DNA from: Colocasia esculenta
Taxonomy: Eukaryota; Streptophyta; Magnoliopsida; Alismatales; Araceae
Direction of reading: 5' to 3'
Assembly: GCA_014218235.1 (NCBI GenBank)
Contig: JACBKR010001264.1
Location: 2,108,001-2,172,000 of the forward strand
DNA length: 64,000 nucleotides
Shown: positions 1 to 11,317 of the stretch, one piece after another
Numbering within the stretch: position 1 is the stretch's first letter
How the letters are laid out: each line of letters opens with the position of its first letter
Program-made: the position numbers and the translations under genes
The notes under the pieces: model-generated
Databases searched by the model: none
Seen by the model: only the letters and a program-made list of their open reading frames with translations
What the model was told of the DNA's origin: nothing

Positions 1-1378
1 TTCTTGCAAATTTTCTTCATTTTTAAGTTCTTTTAGGTTTGATTCTAATTTCAATATTAAACTATTCTTGACTTTTAAATCCTCACATAAAAGTTCATTA
101 ATTCTTTTAGTTTCAGTTGAATTTTTCTTTAACCTTTCGGCTTCATTCTTAAGAAAGGTATTGCTCTTTTCTTGGTTTAACAGACTTAGCTTAACTATTT
201 TCATTTGCTTTACGACAGACTTGTATTTTTCATAAAGTTCATTGAAGGCATCTTCTAGACTATCTGAATCAGATTCTGAGCAGGAAGTAAAAGAAGTTTC
301 AGAATTTACCTGTTCTAGCCCTGCCATGAGAGCTAGATTTGCCTTTTCTTCTTCTTCAGATTCTGAGCTGGAGGAGTCTGAGCTGGTAGCATCTTCATTA
401 TCCCATGTTGCTGCCATAGCTTTCTTCTTGAACTTTTTGAATCTCTTTTCTTTTCCCTTCTTCTTTTCTGATTTTTCTGCTTGATCCTTTTTCTTGAGTC
501 TGGGACACTCAGATTTGTAATGTCCGGGCTGATTGCACTCATAACATGTTGGCTCTTTCTTTTTATCTTTCTTGAAGAATCTTTTGAGCCGAACTTCTTC
601 TTTTTAGCCAGAATTCTTTGTAATCTCCTTGAGAGCATAGCCTCCTCATCACTGTCGTCTGATTTCTCTTTGGAGTCCTCAGATGAAGAAGAATCTGCAA
701 TCTTAAGAGCATTTGAAATTTTTTCTTTGAAGAATTTTCAGAAAATCTTTCCATATTTATTTCATGTGCCATGAGAGAGCCTATTAATTTATCAATGGAT
801 AATTCAGTGAGATCATGGGCTTCCTCTATGGCTGTGACTTTAGGAGTCCAAACATTTGTTAGAGATCTTAATATCTTTCTAACCGTTTCTTCATTGGTTA
901 GATTTTTCCCTAAGGCACTTAATCCTACAATTATATTCGAAAATCTATTGTACATTTGTGTAATATTCTCACTGGGAAGCATTTTAAATTGCTCATATTG
1001 AGAAACTAGTATATCTATTCTAGTTTGCTTTACTCTATCAGTTCCCTCATAAGTTACTTGTAACTTGTCCCACATTTCTTTTGTTGTTCTACAAGCTGAG
1101 AGTCTATTGAATTCTCTTTTAGATAAGGCACAACAAAGATAATTTTTAGCTTTATAATTTAGGGACATGTTTCTCTTATCAGCAATAGATAAACCAGTAG
1201 AGGTAGAAGTAGCTCCAACTATTTCATAATCACCTTGTTCAATTACCTGCCAGAGGTCATAGTCGGTACCTCTGATGAAGCATTCCATCCTCATCTTCCA
1301 GTATTGATAGTCTTCACCATCAAAGAATGGTGGCCTTGAGACTGATTGGCCTTCATAGTTGTGAGCTTCTGTTGCCAT
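1..1378 (-). pseudogene. copia gag polyprotein, frameshifted
   Basis: The start ATG is at 1378-1376 on the minus strand, 39 nt after the primer-binding site. The N-terminal ~220 residues contain the UBN2/gag_pre-integrase-type fold seen in plant copia gags, with a YWKMRME segment, a MWDKL segment and a conserved hydrophobic run ending in EEAHDL. Around 735 the frame shifts, then shifts again near 570, after which a zinc knuckle of the CX2CX4HX4C type (starting CYEC) is encoded at roughly 505-549. Beyond it comes a lysine-rich stretch and then an acidic serine-rich stretch (about 330-420), followed by predicted coiled-coil sequence to position 1. Gag packages element RNA in cytoplasmic particles. 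The two frameshifts make this copy a pseudogene. Confidence 0.8.
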
Positions 1379-1416
1379 TTTCTTCTCAAATCTTTTGATT
1401 CTTCTGAGAAGACCTT

Positions 1417-1428
1417 GCTCTGATACCA
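1417..1428 (-). other. primer-binding site (tRNA-iMet type)
   Basis: Read on the minus strand this is TGGTATCAGAGC, the usual complement of the initiator-methionine tRNA 3' end used by plant LTR retrotransposons. It sits 2 nt inside the LTR edge at 1431, which fixes the element orientation and the inner LTR boundary. Confidence 0.9.
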
Positions 1429-1430
1429 CT

Positions 1431-3321
1431 TGTTGGATCGAAATGGCAGATTCACAGTCCTAGAGGGGGGGTGAATAGGACTTTTACCTTTTCAGAATTT
1501 TTCTTCTGAAAAACACAATACTAAAAAGAAGTGTTAGCACTTAGTGAGGTGTGTGTGATTCAAGTGTGAACTTGGCGGAAAACAATCACACAGAAAATTG
1601 CACAGAAGATTTTATCCTGGTTCGGCCCTTCCCACATGGAAGTCCTACATCCAGTCCTCAAGCTAACCACTTGAGATTTCACTAAGCTGCCAATCAACTT
1701 GGCCTTCTCTCACCCTTGAGAGGAAATTACAACACCCACTTGCTCCACAGCAAGTCTTCCCTAATCAGGGGCAAACTAAACTGCCTTTCAAAAAGGGCCT
1801 TCCCTTCACAGGAGGGGTAGGAAAGCAGAACAGAACTTCTGCAGAAATTACAACAAGAAAAGAGAAATGCTTGTGTGTCTGTCTCAAGATGAGCACAGAA
1901 CACACACTTTCCAGCAGGATTGAAAGATAAAGAATTTCAATCTAAATCCAAGCTGAAGCTACTTGGGTGAGCTTCGAACAGATGAAGCAATTAGCAATGG
2001 TCACTCAAAAGACAATTCTTCAGAACACAAGTTTCTAAAGAAACACTCTCTCAGCTTGAAGCTTTTTGCAGGAAGGCTTTGAAGATGCAGGATGAGCTCT
2101 GAAGGATTCGAATTGAATACACTTCTCTGTGTTCTTCATGAGCTTCTTCATCATTTTATAGTATTCAAAAAAAAAACTAGCCGTTGGAGTAAGATGGCTG
2201 TTGTGTTTTAGCCGTTTAGAGATAGTCTTGGAAGTCCTTTGGTTCTTGGAAGCTTTGTCCGAAGGATCATGAATTTTGCATCTTTCCAATGTCTTCAGAA
2301 ATGAGACAGTTGCTACAGCTAGAAGATAAGCTATCTGAAGTCTTGAGCTGAGCAACCCACGCCAACCATGTGTTTTAATAAATGCCTGATAGCAAGGACA
2401 AGACAAAACATCTCCATACCTTTGAGGTAGGTGGGTCAGTGGAGTACAATAAGCAGTATGGAACCTAGTATTCTCAGACATGTCAGAAAGTAAGGCAGAC
2501 AGACAAAAACTTAAAGAATGGGTCTGTCAGAGGTAGGTGAAATAGCCAGAGGTCATGCGTCTGAATCTTACATAAATACTTTGTGTCTCTTAGATTATAA
2601 AAACTGAGACAAAGGACATTTAGACTATGAGACTAGAAATAAATTTTTGCAAGAAGGTTTTGCATAAAATATGAATGTACTGGATTCTGTCAGAGAAAAT
2701 ATATTAAAGTAAAGATTGTGAGGTTTGATCTTAAACTCAAAAATATTTAAGTTTCAACTTTCAGCAAACAAGTAATACTACTTGAGACAAGATATTTCTG
2801 ACAGAGAACTGACAAGGGCAAAAGGATACAAGTACACTTGTCAGTGTAGTCGAATTCAGTATTAAAGGTAATTCGACTCAAGAAGTAGGCATGATTCGAC
2901 TACATGAAGAACAAAGTGAATCGACTACAAAAGAGAAACTGTTAGTCGAATGTAGTGTAAAACTTGGGAGTCAGGTTATGAGTCGAAGTCATGAGCTGAA
3001 TATAGTGTAAAGACATTCGACTGTATGAGTCGAAGTCATGAGTCGAATACAGTGTAAAGACATTCGACTGTATGAGTCGAAGTCATGAGCTGAATATAGT
3101 GTAAAGACATTCGACTGTATGAGTCGAAGTCATGAGTCGAATACAGTGTAAAGACATTCGACTGTATGAGTCGAAGTCATGAGTCGAATACAGTGTAAAG
3201 ACATTGATTTAGACAAATTTCTCAAGACTTGTCTCTTTGAAAGAGTCGAACTTGTTAGTCGAAAGCATTAGTCGATTTCAGTAGGCTATAGAGTATGTGT
3301 GCCTTAAAAAAAAATTGGGCA
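1431..3321 (-). repeat. 5' LTR of the SIRE-like copia element
   Basis: The inner edge (TGTTGGATCG on the plus strand at 1431) is fixed by the primer-binding site. The outer edge is placed at 3321 because the plus strand reads TTGGGCA there, giving TG..CA termini and a length near 1.89 kb, normal for SIRE-type LTRs. No second LTR is available, so the outer edge is an inference. The LTR contains a 47-bp tandem array. A 148-codon open frame at 2035-2481 on the minus strand resembles nothing I know and is taken as chance. Confidence 0.6.
2977..3205. repeat. 47-bp tandem array inside the LTR
   Basis: Five consecutive units begin at 2977, 3024, 3071, 3118 and 3165; the last is incomplete. Units 1 and 3 carry GAGCTGAATATA where units 2, 4 and 5 carry GAGTCGAATACA, so the first four alternate as a 94-bp dimer. 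The core is rich in TCGA-centred short palindromes (GAGTCGA, ATTCGACT), and looser copies of the same words extend left to about 2850 and right to about 3275. Confidence 0.9.
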
Positions 3322-3511
3322 TTGAATCTGTCTAAATTTTTTTTGTGATATATCTATTATTATTATATATATATTTTGGAAAATACTTGGTTAGGGAAAG
3401 TTGCTTAAATATATATATATATATTTAAAGTTTTGTCATAGCAAAATCAATATTATTAGGGATAGTTGCTCAACATGATGGTGGCAATGAATGTAGATGA
3501 TGTTACTCTTT
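3322..3511. other. AT-rich spacer with TA microsatellites
   Basis: Between the copia LTR and the LINE fragment lies AT-rich DNA with two TA-rich runs around 3356-3376 and 3406-3424. No gene or element was recognised. Confidence 0.6.
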
Positions 3512-5148
3512 AGAGGGCAGCTATTTTTTTGGGTTGTAAGATTGACAAATTCCCTATCCTTTGCTTTAGATTGTCTTTTATTCCTTGTTCCCTCAGGTGT
3601 TTTGATTGGTAGCCCATTGCTCATCAGTTTGAGTCTAGGTTGGCGGGTTGGAAAGCCAGAGCTCTATCTTATGGTGGTAGATTTGTACTGTGCAACTTGG
3701 TACTGGATAGCATACCCACATATTTTCTATCCATTTTTAGGGTGTCGAAGACTGTGGCTAAGAAACTTCAATTTATTTAGTGCAGATTTTTTTAGCATGG
3801 TAGCGGTGGGCCTTGCAGGTGGCATGGCATAGTATGTGGTAGAGTGGTGGTCAGTAAAGAAGATGGTGGCTTGAGGCTTAAGAATATTAGAGATTTCAAT
3901 ATGACACTCTTATGTAAGTGCCTGTGGAAACTTGGGAGTGTGAAAGGGGCTTGTGACTATGTTGATTCGGCAAAGGAATTTTGGGAGGAGCAAGTCTTGG
4001 AATATCCCCTATGCTACTGGCGGCTCTTCACCACTTTGGTGTGACATTCTGTCGTGCAGGGAGTTTCTTATGTTGGGGGTCCGAGTACGTCTTGGTAGGG
4101 GGACAGCTTGTTAAATTAAGTAACTTATTAAGGCTCTTGAGATATGAGATAGATTTAGGTCTTATGAACAATTAGTTTTTTACTTGTAGATTAGATTAGA
4201 GTTATATATATATATATATACTCACAAATTCAATTGGACTCGTTAAGATACTCGTTAAGGACTTGAGCTCGAGAGTACTTAAACGAACCAAGTTTGAACA
4301 ATCATTTTCAATACTTCATAAAACTCAAGCTCGGCTCAAGCTCGATTAAAAATTAACAAATATAGCTTGAGTAGTCTAGTACTTGGCTCGAATCGTTTAC
4401 ACCTCTAAACAAATCTCTTGACATCTGTCTCTTGAGCTTTTGACCCACTCCTCAGTCCTCCCTAGAGGGGAATGGGCGTTGACTTTTAGGCGGGTCTTGA
4501 CACAAGTTGAGTTGTTGTAGTTCCAAAATCTTTTGTCAGTTTTGTCACAGTTTCGTTCGGCCGACTCAGAGGATATATGGGTGTGGAGGTTGGAGAAGGG
4601 AGGTGTGTCTACAGTCAGATCAACTTACAGGGTCATTGCAAATAGAGGCCTTCGACACCCTCTCCATCGTTTGGTATGGAGGCCGAGAAGCCATTGAAGG
4701 TGAAGATTTTGATTTTGCTGGATCTTGTGTGAGAGACTCCCCACCAAGGAGAGGCTACGTCATTTCATTCTCAATATTAAGCCCACTTGTTCACTATGAG
4801 GAGGAGGATGAAACCATTGACCACTTGTTTGTAGGGTGCTCCTATTCTCAGGGGGTGTGGAAGGAGCTTGGGAGGAAGATTGGCGTCCATTGTAGGAATG
4901 TGCATCAGCTTCTTTTGGGATGGGAGAGAAAGTGGACCCTCAGAGGAGACAGGGTTGTGTGGCTGCTCATTCTTCATGCCACCTTGTGGATGTTATGGGG
5001 GGAAAGGAACATTAGAATTTTCAGAAGAGTTTCTAGAGATGGGGCGGTTGTCTTCGATGCTTTGTATGTTAAACTAAAGGAATGGGTGGGCACAATTTGT
5101 AGTGTGGATTTCTCTACTTCCTCTCTTTTTGTTTTGTCAGGGGATTAA
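3512..5148 (+). pseudogene. LINE reverse transcriptase C-terminal half and zf-RVT region, decayed
   Basis: Conceptual translation across several frames gives the hallmarks of the region downstream of the reverse transcriptase core: a GWKARALSYGGR-like segment near 3640-3680, then SKEDGGLRLKNIRDFN at about 3850-3900. After the small insertion at 4195-4407 come a WVWRLEKGG-like segment near 4575-4600 and a zinc-binding zf-RVT segment with DETIDHLFVGC and LLHATLWMLWGERNIRIF at 4809-5025. The final stop is at 5146-5148. Multiple frameshifts and stops show it is long dead. The endonuclease and the YADD-type catalytic part are absent because of 5' truncation. Confidence 0.75.
4195..4407. mobile_element. 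probable truncated hAT-type MITE inside the LINE
   Basis: LINE coding similarity stops near 4190 and resumes near 4408. The inserted part is AT-rich, starts with a TA microsatellite (about 4204-4220), and ends with ATCGTTTACACCTCTA. This terminus is of the kind seen in many short plant hAT-type elements that begin TAGRGGTGTAAACG. A matching left terminus is not visible, so the element is probably truncated or its left end has been replaced by the microsatellite. Confidence 0.35.
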
Positions 5149-5222
5149 TTGTATCCACACGATCTTTGTATGGTTCTCTTTTGTATAGGAAGGGAGTTTG
5201 TTTTTTGGAGTATACTATCTAC

Positions 5223-8200
5223 CAAGGTTCAAAATCTCGGGGATTGGGATCGGATCGGTCGGCCCAAAACCGATCCGACCCGGCGATCCTGAGCCCGGCT
5301 CGGCCGAGCCGGGCCGAGCCCGACCGGGTCTAGCCAAGCTAAAGGGGAGTGGATCGCCCCCCTTAAAAAAATTGAAAAAAAATATGAAAAAATATGAAAA
5401 AATAGGAAATATATGAACATTGTATTAATGAACTGAAATACATGAAAAAATTGTATTTATTGAAATCGTACATTATATTGTGTGGACATAAGGTTTACAT
5501 AATCTGTCCAAGACATATAATGTTGGTAATATGCCTCATATTGAGTCAAATATTGACTATAGGCATCCGTGTTCGCATATATGATAGTGATTGGTGTGTA
5601 GCCCGGTATTTCAGGCACTTGATATGAGCCATATGACTCATATAAGTCATGTGAATGTGAATCGGACTCAGTGGATTGTGCATATGCTCCACCTCCGGTG
5701 TAATATGATGCATCCGGGTATTGAGGATATCCCAAGTAGCCTCCCTGCCCTTGGTAATATTCTTCAGTGGAAGCATAAGATGATGTATCTGACGCTTGCT
5801 CCATGGTCTGAAACTCCATCCGTAGCTTTTCTTGACGCTCCCACTCCTCTTGCATCTTCTTCTTCTTCATTAACCAATTCCGTCTATGCGGAATGAAGTT
5901 GGGATTGTATCCCGAATCTTCGGATGCTCCTTGGCCTTGGCCTTGCAATTGAGATGCCACTTTCTTCCCCTTTCGTGCATATTATTGACTTGAGGTTTGT
6001 GCTTCCCTCTCTTCCCTACTCCCATGATGTTGATCTTGAGTAGCATGGGTGAAGTCTTCCTCTCCGGTGAATACAATAGGGTCGGGTGGCGGTGCCGGTG
6101 GCGGTACACTGCTGACAACTAGGACATCTCCTCCATGATCGGATCCCTCACTAGGATACTTGTCTTCGATGTCGAGTCATTAGAAGTTTGGTATTGAACA
6201 TTATCGCTTGGCTCCGGTGTTTCATCATCTATATCTTCCTCAATCTTCTCCAAGTCTGCAATGCTAATGCCATGTTTCGTGCTCCTTCCTCTTGCACCCA
6301 CTGTCTTCTTTTGGCGTTTAGGGGCTGGGGGAGTTTCGAACTCCGGAAGCAAAGACACATCATCAAGCTCACCTAAATGAGACATAAACATGTTAACATG
6401 AGAAATAAATAATTTATAAATGATGCATGTACATTGTAAAGGTCATTTACCTTCAGCCCATGCACGATCATGCGGGTCGAACTCTGGTTGAACCGAAGTG
6501 CTTGCATTTACCCATGTATGTAGTGGATGTTTCTCCTCAAAAACTTCTTCTATATCTATTGTCTCCGATGGAGTTGCTTCAGCTTGTTGTTGCCTCGAGG
6601 ATCTATATTTCTCTCTATCTTGAATTTGCTTGATTAATTGGAGGTTTTTAAGCTTCAATCTCATGTTGTAGTGGCAAAATACCAACTTCTCAAGACGTGC
6701 AGACTTTAAGCGGTTTCTTTGTTTTGTGTGGATCAAGCCAAATGTGCTCCAGTTTCTCTCACACCCTGTGGCAGACGTTGTTTGGCTTAAAACCCGAATA
6801 GCTACATAGGCCAAGTCTTCATATCCATAAGTTCTTCCATGATCCAACCACCAATCCGCTGTAAATGAAGCATGTATAGTGTTTTAGAAAATAGAATTAA
6901 TAGAACCAACTCATTCTAGAGGCAAATAAATATGATGAGTAACTTCTAACCTGAACTCAAAATCTGAGCAGCTCGTTGTGCCGTGCTAGTACCAAAGTGG
7001 TAGAGTTGAAGTCTATAATCATGCATTTGTTTGCATGCTATGATTGCCCTATCTTCATTGTCTAGCATCCGTTTGATTACATTTTTTACCCCAATCAACA
7101 CTTCGGAGGAATTGTCATAGTTCTCCCTCCTCCCATCAGTCCTATACATGTATTAGGGGTTGAAGAAATGTCCTACATGTAGAAGATAAATGTTAAAACA
7201 TGAGTTGTAAATAATATGTAATCACAATTCACAAGAGTTGAAGTGTTATGCTTACCTGCAGTATGAAGATCATGATGCAATGTGTGCTCCCATCGTCGAT
7301 CTACGATTTCCCACCACTTGGCATACATTGTTTTGTTGTTCATTTGGATAAGCTCCTTTGCTCAATCCATAGCCTCGTACAAGTAACCCATCTCGGATCT
7401 CCTCTCCCCATCTACCGCTCTTAACACTCGAACAAGCGGTTCTACTACATTCAACACATCCCCCCTTCCAAAATGGCTTTGATTGGATAATGTCGGTCAC
7501 CTTCTTTCCCTTCTCCCTCACCCGTGTAGGAGCATGTCGGAACATATAGTTCTCCCACTCTTCCGATGCTACCATCCTAATAAGGTTGCTACGTTGCCCA
7601 TTTATGCTATCCAATGCAATATATTGGGATGCAAACCTTGTAGGTGCTGGTCGAAGCAACTCCCGTCCATGTGTATGCGTCCTCATGATGTCCAATATGT
7701 TGTTGTGGTTGTAAATGAAAGTGGTTACGAACCTTGCACTGTTGACCACATTTTCCACCATTGGATCTTCACAAATGTCTTCTAGCATTAAGTCAATGCA
7801 GTGCGCGGAGCAAGGAACCCAATACAAGTGTTCCCTTTTCTCCATTAGTTTTTGGCCCGCCAACTTGAAAGCCGCTGCATTGTCGGTTACCACTTGGACT
7901 ATTCTTTTCTCTCCAATCTCCTCCACCATCTCATCCATCAACTGAAATAGGTAGTCCGCATTCTTCACCTTGCCAGAAGCGTCTACCGACTTCCAAAAAA
8001 CAGTCCCTGCTTTGCAGTAGATTAAGAAGTTTATATACTTCTTCGTGTAATACCTGCACAATTCCATAAGAAAAATTAAAACCTATGTCTTATTAATGAA
8101 TAAGTGAATAACAATTAACTGGCCAAACACTTGTACATACCTGTCCATCCATCGTACATTAACGTGCAACCATATTCATCCCATATTCGTTCAAATGTGG

Positions 8201-9699
8201 AAACATATGCCTTCATATCTTCAACCTCCATATCCAAGTATTTGTTGTAGATTTCATATGAAGTAGGGTCTTCCACCCCTTTGCCCACTTCATCAATAGT
8301 CTCGATCATGGACTCATAATATGATCCTTTTGCTGTATTAGCCGGTATGCTGTTGAAGAAGAACCATCTTGACGTCGCTCTCCCTATCTTCTCCTTGCAT
8401 ATTTTCAAATTCTTGAATGCTGCAGAAATGGATGGTTGCTTCTCCCTTCGCCTGGTGAGAAATGGGTCTATTGGTCCCACTCTAGGATCTCCGTCTCTAG
8501 GGATATCCACTGGAACCTCAGGTATATTGAACTCATTCCAACACTTGAACTCCCTTGTCCGCTACCCCCATGGCCACTACCTTGACCTACGTGATGACCG
8601 GTACGTCGGAGATAGTCCTCTTCCACATTAGACCTTCGACTTGCTTCCGATGCCCGACGAAATTGTTCTATAATATAAGATAGAATGAGGGTCGGAGGGT
8701 GCTTAAAGTCTTAAACTAAAATAAATGTTCCAAAAGTAAGTTAACTAATTACTAAACTTCTTCATCTTCATCAAGATCAAAGAATTGTCTCCCTCTTAGT
8801 AAATCTACGGACCTTCGAGGAGGGGCAGACAATTCTTCCCAGATTTCTTGCCGTCTTCTACTAGTGTTTGCTTTGGATGTCTCTTTCTCCTTCATATATT
8901 GGCAAAATTGCATTCGAACTTCAGCAGAAACTCTCGAGCATGGTGCCACCTCACCTTTAATTCCCGCTAGATGTTGTTTCAAACGAAATACGCCGCCCGA
9001 TAAGACCCGGTTACAATATTTGCATTGGACCTTCCTTCGAGCCATGTCCACAACGATACCATGAGCCCAAGCGGGATCGGCGCTAGGAGGGTTGCTTGAA
9101 GAATGGGGAGCCGGAGCAGCACCACCTTCGGCGGCCATCACTTACAACACAAAAAAGAAGTTAAATAATAAAAAAACAGAAAATAAATAATTTTTTTTTG
9201 CGGATGAGAGAGAGGGAGATGAATCGCAGCCAAGAGTTCGGGCCAAGAGTGTGTGTGAGAGAGCCCGAATAGTCGAAGACGAATCCCAAGAGTGTGAAAG
9301 ATGAGATCGCCTCCCAAATAGTGCAAAATAGCGCCCAAGAGAGAGAGAATGCCCAAAATATTGAGAGGAGGGGAGGAAAACTCAAAACTTGAGTTTAGAA
9401 CATATTGGGGGCCTTTGGGGGGTTTATATAGACCCCCAAGGCCTCTAAAGGCTCCAAAGAGCCGTTTCTGGCCGTTGGGGAACAGTCCCCAACGGCTAGT
9501 TTTGAACTAGCCGTTGGGGGCTCGGATCGCCCCGGTCCGCGGCGGACCGGCCCGGGCTCGACGAGCCCGCCGAGCCAAGCCGAGCCCGGACGATCCGAGC
9601 GCAGGGGACCGGACAGGTTATCCCGGCTCGGATCGGAGGGGCCAAAACCGAGCCAACTCGGGCGATCCGATCCCGAGTTGGTCGAGTTTTGATTCCTTG
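5223..9699 (-). mobile_element. hAT-superfamily DNA transposon, full length, 8-bp TSD
   Basis: Termini are CAAGGTTCAAAATCTCG on the left and, read inward from the right end, CAAGGAATCAAAACTCG: imperfect terminal inverted repeats that start CAAGG as hAT ends do. The flanks carry an exact 8-bp target duplication CTATCTAC at 5215-5222 and 9700-9707, the size expected for hAT. Both subterminal regions (about 5240-5360 and 9510-9680) are GC-rich and full of GATCGG, CCGAGCC and CGGCTCGG words. The 4477-bp element encodes one minus-strand transposase relic. It is inserted in the 3' untranslated tail of a LINE, so it is younger than that LINE. Confidence 0.95.
5457..9141 (-). pseudogene. hAT transposase with BED zinc finger, multi-exon, broken
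   Basis: Minus strand, exon-like blocks in order. The 9141-8752 block is a BED zinc finger with CKYC and a RLKQHLAG segment, which binds element ends. The 8510-8115 and 8067-7270 blocks are a DUF659/RNase H-like catalytic core with VTDNAAAFKLAG and WVPCSAHCIDLMLEDI. Then come 7149-6946 and 6847-6443, the hAT C-terminal dimerisation domain with ATGCERNWSTF and KQRNRL. The last blocks are 6391-6119 and 5960-5457, an acidic linker and a Tyr/Gly/Ser-rich tail. Gaps between blocks have plausible introns. The core has a 1-nt frameshift near 7465 and, downstream of it, an in-frame TGA (about 7362), so the encoded enzyme is not functional. The blocks together give the usual length for this transposase class. 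Confidence 0.85.
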
Positions 9700-9848
9700 C
9701 TATCTACACTTATATATTCTTCTTTTAATACAATTGTGATACTATCCACTTAAAAAAAAAAAAACTCTTTCATTCTCATGGTTGGAGCTTTCAACTCTTA
9801 CTCTTTTTGCAATTTGCTTGTTATGTAAACTTTTATAGGGACATTTTC

Positions 9849-11069
9849 ATAGTTGTCAAGGCGCCTGCCTAGGTGGGAAGGCGCCCAATTGACGGCTAGG
9901 CGAAGGTCCGCCTTTTAGGGACCCAGAAAGGCGTCCCAAGGTGGTGCCTAGGCAGACTAGGCGAGCGCCTTGGCCCGCTTGGGGCGCCTTAGGTGACTTA
10001 GGCCTTATGATGCATGGTTTAATAACTTATTTCCCTGAATATCATTTATATAAACATTTGTTTAAGATATTACATGTAAATAAAGAAGTACCTCCATTTG
10101 AATTTAATAAAAATATTAGAAAATTCATATCTCCTACAAATAAAAGTCAATTTTCCGATCGAAGAAGAAAATCACGATTTTGGTGATTCTATCAAAATAT
10201 CGACTTTCTAATCCCCCATAATTTGATCAGACTAAAAATTCTATAATTCGAATAAACTATATAGAACACTAAAAATTTAAAGCTCGGTAAAATAAGTCAA
10301 ACATATATGTGACTTTTCCAATGAACTCACTCTCTTACTGACATTATTTAGTATATCTGAGACCTCTCAAGATTTTGTCAAACCTAAGCTATCATCGTCC
10401 AAACTTATGAGATTTATCACTTTCTACTTTCTTTTCAATTTTTAAACATATTGTGGGATTATGTAGTGGACTCCTTTAGTTTTTTACTTCTTGTAAGTGT
10501 GTTAAGATATTGTACTTTCTATTTTCATTTATTGTATTTACATGTATGAGTATTTACTTGTTTGTTTTAAAAGTTGGAAATTAGTTTTCTGATGATGTAA
10601 TGATATTTGCACTCATTGTTCTTATTTAGTGTGCTAGTTTATTTGAAGATGTCAATTTAGATTTTTTATGACTTTACAATATATAATGTGAGTTTCTTTA
10701 CTTGTAATTTATTTTTTGTTGCTTTCATGTAGTTTGACCTTTTTGTTGTGACATTTTATCTTTTTGTAGTATTTTTTGTGATATGTAGCTATTACCTATA
10801 TTTCTCATATTTATATATTATTTTAATAATATATTTGCCATATTATGATATGTTATTGCAATTATGTCTGCCATATTATGATCTTTTTTATTGAATTTTC
10901 ATCATCATATGTATTTTTAGAGACATAAATGTCATATGAGGGACACTTGAAAATAGATCATACTTGGTTCCGTGCCAAACACCTAGACACTGGTTAGGCG
11001 GGCGCTTAAGTGGTTAGGCGATCTGTGACTCCAACTACATCTCAGTCGCCTTGACGCCTTGACAACTAT
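9849..11069. mobile_element. non-autonomous Mutator-like element, 10-bp TSD
   Basis: Perfect 15-bp terminal inverted repeats ATAGTTGTCAAGGCG are flanked by an exact 10-bp direct repeat GGACATTTTC at 9839-9848 and 11070-11079. A 9-10 bp duplication points to the Mutator superfamily. Subterminal regions repeat AGGCG and CGCCT words. There is no transposase; the 1221-bp interior is AT-rich and includes a module (about 10080-10440) also found at 15.2-16.0 kb and 36.5-36.9 kb. A second full copy, in opposite orientation, lies at 36011-36975. Confidence 0.85.
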
Positions 11070-11128
11070 GGACATTTTCCACATTTCTATTTGTAAGTAT
11101 TTTATGGAAGGAGGAGAATCCTTGGCAT

Positions 11129-11317
11129 ATGTGGGTGTTTGGGCACAAGCGCATGCAGATCCATGTGCGCATTATACATTTAATTGAAGAATCTTTTGCT
11201 ATCATTTACGGAAGAGAGGAAACATCCAACTTTCTGCTTGATGACAAATCTCATGATGCGGTACAGAATGTGCTTGTCAAACTATGGCGGCTGACCCAAG
11301 TGAGTGGGTGCTGGTGA
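11129..11317 (+). other. possible unrecognised coding exon
   Basis: A 62-codon open stretch ends just before an apparent donor (CCCAAG|TGAGTG lacks GT exactly at the join, so the donor is doubtful). The predicted peptide has balanced composition and an alpha-helical look, with a segment IHLIEESFAIIYG and LVKLWRLTQ, unlike the low-complexity frames nearby. I do not recognise a family. It could be a host exon or a transposon relic. Confidence 0.2.

Larger units (their letters stand above)
1..3321 (-). mobile_element. SIRE-like Ty1/copia retrotransposon, 5' end (cut by window edge)
   Basis: On the minus strand this reads LTR, a 2-nt spacer, a tRNA-iMet-type primer-binding site, then gag running off the window start. 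The order, the UBN2-type gag and the LTR of about 1.9 kb fit the SIRE/Maximus type of Ty1/copia elements. Protease, integrase, reverse transcriptase and the second LTR would lie to the left of the window, so the insertion boundary and target duplication cannot be checked. The gag carries frameshifts, so this copy is not autonomous. Assignment to SIRE rather than another copia lineage is inference from LTR length and gag style. Confidence 0.8.
3512..9764 (+). mobile_element. 5'-truncated L1-type LINE, split by a hAT insertion
   Basis: Coding homology to the C-terminal part of plant L1-type reverse transcriptase polyproteins starts at about 3512. The LINE 3' untranslated end reaches 5222, is interrupted by the hAT element (5223-9699), resumes at 9708 and ends in a run of A at 9752-9764. 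A 7-nt word, ACTCTTT, lies directly before 3512 and directly after the poly(A), a possible short target duplication. 5' truncation plus a poly(A) tail is the normal product of target-primed reverse transcription. A second small element (about 4195-4407) also interrupts it. Confidence 0.75.

Noticed and set aside
2977..3205. CRISPR-like 47-bp array
   Set aside because: Tandem repeat with no spacers, inside an LTR.
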